Shown here piece by piece: positions 57,919 to 64,000 of a stretch of DNA of 64,000 bases. Location: assembly GCF_051020985.1 (NCBI RefSeq), contig NW_027475140.1, positions 1,550,001-1,614,000 of the forward strand, in the 5' to 3' direction. Position 1 is the first letter of the stretch; the number at the start of each line of letters is the position of its first letter. The position numbers and the translations under genes were made by a program. The notes beneath the pieces were generated by a model that worked only from the letters and a program-made list of their open reading frames with translations, searched no databases and was not told the DNA's origin. The stretch comes from Nomia melanderi. Its lineage: Eukaryota; Arthropoda; Insecta; Hymenoptera; Halictidae.

Positions 57919-60191
57919 TTTATTGCGCTATCTGTAATAGCACCCGAGATATCACCAGATATGTATTGGATATTTCCCTCACCCTGAGTGTCCAGCCCCA
58001 TGAGACGGTGGTTTTCTCGGCCCCTGGTGGACCCAGGTCGTTCCCGCTGCACATATTCATGCGCCAGGGCCTCCGGCAGATAATTCAATTTGGTTTATTG
58101 CGCTATCCCTAATAGCACCCGAAATATCACCAGATATATATTGGATTTTCCCTGACCCTGAGTGTCCGGCCCCATGAGACTGTGGTTTTCTCGGCCCCTG
58201 GTGGTCCGAGGTCGTTCCCGCTGCACAGATTCATGCGCCAGGGCCTCCTGCAGACAACGCACTTTGATTTATTGCGCTATCTGTAATAGCACCCGAGGTA
58301 TCACCAGATATATATTGGATTTTCCCCTGACCCTGAGTGGCCGGCCCCATGAGACGGTGATCTTCTCGGCCCCTGGTGGTCCGAGGTCGTTCCCGCTGCC
58401 CAGATTCATGCGCCACGGCCTCCTACAGACAATGCACTTTGATTTATTGCGCTATCTGTAATAGGACCCGAGATATCACCAGATTTATATTGGATTTTCC
58501 CCAGACCCTGAGTGTCCGGCCGCATGAGACTGTAGTTTTCTCGGCCCCTGGTGGTCCTAGGTCGTTCCCGCTGCACAGTTGCATGCGCCATCGCCCCCTG
58601 CAGATAATTCCCTTTGGCTTATTGCGCTATCTCTAATAGCACCCGAGATATCACCAGATATATATTGGATTTTCCCCTCACCCTGAGTGGCCGGCCCCAT
58701 GAGACGGTGGTCTTCTCGGCCCCTGGTGGGCCGAAGTCGTTCCCGCTGCCCAGATTCATGCGCCACGGCCTCCTACAGACAATGCACTTTGATTTATTGC
58801 GCTATCTGTAATAGCACCCGACATATCAACAGATATATATTGGATATTTCCCTCACCCTGAGTGTCCAGCCCCATGAGACGGTGGTTTTCTCGGCCCCCG
58901 GGTGGACCGAGGTCGTTCCCGCTGCACAGATTCATGCGCTAGGGCCTCCTGCAGATAATTCACTTTGGTTTATTGCGCTATCTCTAATAGCGACCGGGAT
59001 ATCACCAAATATATATTGGATTTTCCACTGACTCTGGGTGTCCGGCCCCATGAGACGGTGGTTTTCTCGGCACCTGGTGGTCCGAGGACGTTCCCGCTTC
59101 CCAGATTCAGGCGCCAGGACCTCCTGCAGATAACTCACTTGGTTTATTGCGCTATCTCTAATAGCACCCGAGATATCACCAGATATATATTGGATTTTTC
59201 CCTGACCCTGAGTGTCCGGCCCCATGAGACGGTGGTTTTCTCGGCCCCTGGTGGTCCGAGGTCGTTCCCGCTGCACAGATTCATGCGCCAGGGCCTCCTG
59301 CAGATAATTCACTTTCGTTTATTGCGCTATCTCTAATAGCACCCGAGATATCACCAGATATATATTGGATTTTACCCTGACCCTGAGGGTCCGGCCCCAT
59401 GAGACGGTCGTTGTCTCGGCCCCAGGTGGTCCGAGGACGCTCCCGCTGCACAGATACATGCGCCAGGGCCTCCTACAGACAATGCACTTTGATTTATTGC
59501 GCTATCTGTAATAGCACCCGAGATATCACCAGATCTATATTGGATTTTCCCCTGACCCTGAGTGTCCGGCCCCATGAGACTGTGGTTTTCTCGGCCCCTG
59601 GTGGTCCGCGGTCGTTCCCGTTGCACAGATTCATGCATCAGGGCCTCCTACAGACAATGCACTTTGATTTATTGCGCTATCTCTAATAGCACCCGAGATA
59701 TCACCAGATATATATTGGATTTTCCCTGACCCTGAGTGTCCGGCCCAATGAGACTGTGGTTTTCTCGGCCCCTGGTGGTCCGAGGTCGTTCCCGCTGTAC
59801 AGATTCATGCGCCAGGGCCTCCTACAGACAATGCACTTTGATTTATTGCGCTATCTGTAATAGCACCCGAGATATCACCAGATCTATATTGGATTTTCCC
59901 CTGACCCTTGAGTGTCCAGCCCCATGAGACGGTGGTTTTCTCGGACCCTGGTGATCCGTGGTCGTTCCTGCTGCACAGATTGATACGCCAGGGCCTCCGG
60001 CAGATAATTCACTTTGGTTTATTGCGCTATCCCTAATAGCACCCGAGATATCACCAGATATATATTGGATTTTCCCTGACCCTGAGTGTCCGGCCCAATG
60101 TGACTGTGGTTTTCTCGGCCCCTGGTGGTCCGAGGTCGTTCCCGCTGCCCAGATTCATGCGCCGCGGCCTCCTACTGACAATGCACTTTGA
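57919..60191. repeat. 13-monomer higher-order unit B (2273 bp)
   Basis: All thirteen monomers follow the order of unit A with roughly ten differences seen (for example CCCCTGGTGG for CCCCTAGTGG near 58195, GAGGTATC near 58293, GGACGTTCCC near 59087, CCCTTGAGTG near 59906). One added T makes it 2273 bp. Identity to unit A is therefore about 99.6% by eye. Confidence 0.92.
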
Positions 60192-62814
60192 TTTATTGCG
60201 CTATCTGTAATAGCACCCGAGATATCACCAGATATGTATTGGATATTTCCCTCACCCTGAGTGTCCAGCCCCATGAGACGGTGGTTTTCTCGGCCCCTGG
60301 TGGACCCAGGTCGTTCCCGCTGCACATATTCATGCGCCAGGGCCTCCGGCAGATAATTCAATTTGGTTTATTGCGCTATCTGTAATAGCACCCGAGATAT
60401 CACCAGATATATATTGGATTTTCCCCTGACCCTGAGTGGCCGGCCCCATGAGACGGTGATCTTCTCGGCCCCTGGTGGTCCGAGGTCGTTCCCGCTGCCC
60501 AGATTCATGCGCCACGGCCTCCTACAGACAATGCACTTTGATTTATTGCGCTATCTGTAATAGGACCCGAGATATCACCAGATATATATTGGATTTTCCC
60601 CAGACCCTGAGTGTCCGGCCGCGTGAGACTGTGGTTTTCTCGGCCCCTGGTGGTCCGAGGTCGTTCCCGCTGCACAGATTCATGCGCCAGGGCCTCCTAC
60701 AAACAATGCACTTTGATTTATTGCGCTATCTGTAATAGCACCCGAGATATCAGCAGATATATATTGGATTTTTCACTGACCCTGAGTGTCCGGCCCCATG
60801 AGACGGTCGTTTTCTCGGCCCCTGGTGGTCCGAGGTCGTTCCCGCTGCACACATTCATGCGCCAGGGCCTCCTGCAGATAATTCACTTTGGTTTATTGCG
60901 CTATCTCTAATAGCACCCGAGATATCACCAGATATATATTGGATTTTCCCCTGACCCTGAGTGTCCGGCCCCATGAGACGGTCGTTTTCTCGGCCCCTGG
61001 TGGTCCGAGGTCGTTCCCGCTGCACAGATTCATGCGCCAGGGCCTCCTACAGACAATGCACTTTGATTTATTGCGCTATCTCTAATAGCACCCGAGATAT
61101 CACCAGATATATATTGGATTTTCCCCTCACCCTGAGTGGCCGGCCCCATGAGACGGTGGTCTTCTCGGCCCCTGGTGGGCCGAAGTCGTTCCCGCTGCCC
61201 AGATTCATGCGCCACGGCCTCCTACAGACAATGCACTTTGATTTATTGCGCTATCTGTAATAGCACCCGACATATCAACAGATATATATTGGATATTTCC
61301 CTCACCCTGAGTGTCCGGCCGCATGAGACTGTAGTTTTCTCGGCCCCTGGTGGTCCTAGGTCGTTCCCGCTGCACAGTTGCATGCGCCAGGGCCTCCTGC
61401 AGATAATTCCCTTTGGCTTATTGCGCTATCTCTAATAGCACCCGAGATATCACCAGATATATATTGTATTTTCCCCTCACCCTGAGTGGCCGGCACCATG
61501 AGACGGTGGTCTTCTCGGCCCCTGGTTGGCCGAAGTCGTTCCCGCTGCCCAGATTCATGCGCCACGGCCTCCTACAGACAATGCACTTTGATTTATTGCG
61601 CTATCTGTAATAGCACCCGACATATCAACAGATATATATTGGATATTTCCCTCACCCTGAGTGTCCAGCCCCATGAGACGGTGGTTTTCTCGGCCCCCGG
61701 GTGGACCGAGGTCGTTCCCGCTGCACAGATTCATGCGCTAGGGCCTCCTGCAGATAATTCACTTTGGTTTATTGCGCTATCTGTAATAGCGACCGGGATA
61801 TCACCAAATATATATTGGATTTTCCACTGACTCTGGGTGTCCGGCCCCATGAGACGGTGGTTTTCTCGGCACCTGGTGGTCCGAGGACGTTCCCGCTTCC
61901 CAGATTCAGGCGCCAGGACCTCCTGCAGATAACTCACTTGGTTTATTGCGCTATCTCTAATAGCACCCCAGATATCACCAGATATATATTGGATTTTTCC
62001 CTGACCCTGAGTGTCCGGCCCCATGAGACGGTGGTCTTCTCGGCCCCTGGTGGTCCGAGGTCGTTCCCGCTGCACAGATTCATGCGCCAGGGCCTCCTGC
62101 AGATAATTCACTTTCGTTTATTGCGCTATCTCTAATAGCACCCGAGATATCACCAGATATATATTGGATTTTACCCTGACCCTGAGTGTCCGGCCCCATG
62201 AGACTGTGGTTTTCTCGGCCCCTGGTGGTCCGCGGTCGTTCCCGTTGCACAGATTCATGCATCAGGGCCTCCTACAGACAATGCACTTTGATTTATTGCG
62301 CTATCTCTAATAGCACCCGAGATATCACCAGATATATATTGGATTTTCCCTGACCCTGAGTGTCCGGCCCAATGAGACTGTGGTTTTCTCGGCCCCTGGT
62401 GGTCCGAGGTCGTTCCCGCTGTACAGATTCATGCGCCAGGGCCTCCTACAGACAATGCACTTTGATTTATTGCGCTATCTGTAATAGCACCCGAGATATC
62501 ACCAGATCTATATTGGATTTTCCCCTGACCCTGAGTGTCCAGCCCCATGAGACGGTGGTTTTCTCGGACCCTGGTGATCCGTGGTCGTTCCTGCTGCACA
62601 GATTGATACGCCAGGGCCTCCGGCAGATAATTCACTTTGGTTTATTGCGCTATCCCTAATAGCACCCGAGATATCACCAGATATATATTGGATTTTCCCT
62701 GACCCTGAGTGTCCGGCCCAATGTGACTGTGGTTTTCTCGGCCCCTGGTGGTCCGAGGTCGTTCCCGCTGCCCAGATTCATGCGCCGCGGCCTCCTACTG
62801 ACAATGCACTTTGA
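60192..62814. repeat. Rearranged 15-monomer unit C (2623 bp)
   Basis: It starts as units A and B but lacks the CCGAAATATC monomer. It has two inserted monomers (60717-61066). It carries the GGTGGGCCGAAG/CCGACATATCAACAG pair twice (61067-61416 and 61417-61767), and it merges the GAGGGTCCGG and GCATCAGGG monomers into one at 62117. From 62292 to 62814 it again follows the A/B order. Confidence 0.82.
60717..61066. repeat. Two left-domain-like monomers inside unit C
   Basis: These carry ATCAGCAGATAT with TTTTTCACTG, GACGGTCGTTTTC and CACACATTC, then a plain head with GACGGTCGTTTTC. The GACGGTCG state is common at 1-23 kb but rare at 43-60 kb, so they look like material of left-domain type. Confidence 0.6.
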
Positions 62815-64000
62815 TTTATTGCGCTATCTGTAATAGCACCCGAGATATCACCAGATATGTATTGGATATTTCCCTCACCCTGAGTGTCCAGCCCCATGAG
62901 ACGGTGGTTTTCTCGGCCCCTGGTGGTCCAAGGTCGTTCCCGCTGCACAGATTCATGCGCCAGGGCCTCCTACAGACAATGCACTTTGATTTATTGCTCT
63001 ATCTGTAATAGCACCCGAGATATCACCAGATATATATTGGATTTTCCCCTGACCCTGAGTGTCCGGCCCCATGAGACTGTGGTTTTCTCGGCCCCTGGTG
63101 GTCCGAGGTCGTTCCCGCTGCACAGATTCATGCGCCAGGGCCTCCTACAGACAATGCACTTTGATTTATTGCGCTATCTGTTATAGCACCCGAGATATCA
63201 CCAGATATATATTGGATTTTACCCTGACCCTGAGTGTCCGGCCCCATGAGACGGTCGTTGTCTCGGCCCCTGGAGGTCCGACGACGTTCCCGCTGCACAG
63301 ATTCATGCGCCAGGGCCTCCTACAGGTAATTCACTTTGGTTTATTGCGCTATCTGTGATAGCACCCGAGATATCACCAGATCTATATTGGATTTTCCCCT
63401 GACTCTGAGTGCCCGGCCCCATGAGACTGTGGTTTTCTCGGCCCCTGGTGGTCCGAGGTCGTTCCTGCTGCACAGATTCATGCGCCAGGGCCTCCTGCAG
63501 ATAATTCACTTTGATTTATTGCGCTATCTGTAATAGCACCCGAGATATCACCAGATCTATATTGGATTTTCCCCTGACCCTGAGTGTCCGGCCCCATGAG
63601 ACTGTGGTTTTCTCGGCCCCTGGTGGTCCAAGGTCGTTCCCGCTGCACAGATTCATGCGCCAGGGCCTCCTACAGACAATGCACTTTGATTTATTGCTCT
63701 ATCTGTAATAGCACCCGAGATATCACCAGATATATATTGGATTTTCCCCTGACCCTGAGTGTCCGGCCCCATGAGACTGTGGTTTTCTCGGCCCCTGGTG
63801 GTCCGAGGTCGTTCCCGCTGCACAGATTCATGCGCCAGGGCCTCCTACAGACAATGCACTTTGATTTATTGCGCTATCTGTTATAGCACCCGAGATATCA
63901 CCAGATATATATTGGATTTTACCCTGACCCTGAGTGTCCGGCCCCATGAGACGGTCGTTGTCTCGGCCCCTGGAGGTCCGACGACGTTCCCGCTGCACAG
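62815..64000. repeat. Transition to left-domain monomers and 700-bp tandem at right edge
   Basis: 62815 begins as the head of a further 13-mer unit (ATATGTATTGG) but changes near 62920. About 62925-63300 matches 63625-64000 at 700 bp (GGTCCAAGG, TTGCTCTATCTG, GTTATAG with GGAGGTCCGACGACG), and the match runs to the window end. The GTTATAG/CGACGACG monomers at 63165 and 63865 resemble those at 15924 and 18549. The last monomer is cut at 136 bp. Confidence 0.82.

Larger units (their letters stand above)
1..64000. repeat. 175-bp tandem satellite array, 365 full monomers plus one partial
   Basis: The sequence TTTATTGCGC or a close variant recurs every 175 bases from base 1 to base 63865. Following it through all single-base indels gives 365 complete monomers and a 136-bp partial one. 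Every monomer is in the same orientation. No unique sequence, mobile element or inversion interrupts them. Most variants are substitutions at a limited set of positions, chiefly 16, 39-43, 56-60, 73-77, 88-96, 109-121, 129-133, 143-150 and 157-175. The family is not one I recognise. A eukaryotic heterochromatic or centromeric satellite is inferred from array size, homogeneity and nested higher-order organisation. No open frame spans more than part of three monomers, and none looks like a gene. Confidence 0.98.

Noticed and set aside
1..64000. Ladder of open reading frames of 65, 99 and 114-160 codons on both strands
   Set aside because: They recur with the 175-bp period and translate the same monomer in two frames. 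Each monomer has TAA/TAG at 17-22 and TGA at several places. Because 175 is 3x58+1, the open frame moves into a stop in the next monomer. Longer frames appear where a 174- or 176-bp monomer or a lost stop occurs (for example 51342-51815 and 45181-45663). There is no sign of coding constraint.
1..64000. CENP-B box
   Set aside because: I compared NTTCGNNNNANNCGGGN and its complement with the consensus. The nearest stretches, around GTCGTTCCCGCTG and CACCCGAGATATC, lack the required core bases. Rare variants were not all checked.
1..64000. CRISPR array
   Set aside because: The repeats are 175 bp and adjacent. There are no short direct repeats separated by unique spacers, and no cas-like genes.
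1..64000. Inverted monomers or array polarity switches
   Set aside because: TTTATTGCGC-type starts were followed on the + strand through the whole window without a break. No reverse-complement block was seen.

Overview
The whole 64 kb is one uninterrupted tandem satellite array. I found no gene, RNA gene, transposable element, CRISPR array or unique DNA. The repeat is a 175-bp monomer, all copies in the same orientation. Taking base 1 of the window (TTTATTGCGC) as monomer position 1, the monomer grid can be followed from end to end: 365 complete monomers plus a 136-bp partial one at the right edge. About 330 monomers are exactly 175 bp, 23 are 174 bp and 12 are 176 bp. The consensus is about 53% G+C, with an AT-rich first third (positions 1-60, about 38% G+C) and a GC-rich remainder (about 63%). 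It keeps about nine CpG per monomer. Size, homogeneity and layout point to a eukaryotic pericentromeric, centromeric or other heterochromatic satellite from a long-read assembly. I do not recognise the family and cannot name the species.

The many short open frames (65, 99, about 114-126 and at most 160 codons) are by-products of the period. Each monomer has stops in two forward frames, and 175 is 3x58+1, so the open frame rotates into a stop in the next monomer. They are not annotated as genes.

Layout. 1-15.2 kb: mixed monomers with repeated blocks spaced 525, 1049, 2800 and 1576 bp and with frequent 1-bp length variants. 7.6-9.8 kb is the least organised stretch. 15.2-22.6 kb: strict 175-bp grid with a 14-monomer block, a shorter copy lacking exactly three monomers, then a 9-monomer (1575-bp) unit in tandem. 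22.6-42 kb: strict grid, first appearance of a divergent monomer subfamily (called D1 here), three copies of a 5-monomer block, a 4-mer tandem, a 2-mer tandem, a pair of about 2.9-kb blocks spaced 21 monomers apart, and a second 9-mer pair. 42-51.4 kb: strict grid, D1 plus a further subfamily D2, much shuffling of short blocks. 51.4-62.8 kb: length variants return, and a 13-monomer (2272-bp) higher-order unit occurs twice, followed by a rearranged 15-monomer version. 62.8-64 kb: monomers resembling those at 15.9 and 18.5 kb return, again in a 4-mer tandem that runs off the window.

Taken together, the array reads as the product of repeated unequal exchange and short gene-conversion-like replacement at many unit sizes, with no single dominant higher-order repeat. 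The most informative places are the replaced tract at 36.55-36.82 kb, the same-length divergent D1/D2 monomers, the tandem-duplication-type junction near 49.6 kb and the confinement of length variants to the two flanks. Boundaries and difference counts were read by eye and may be off by tens of bases.
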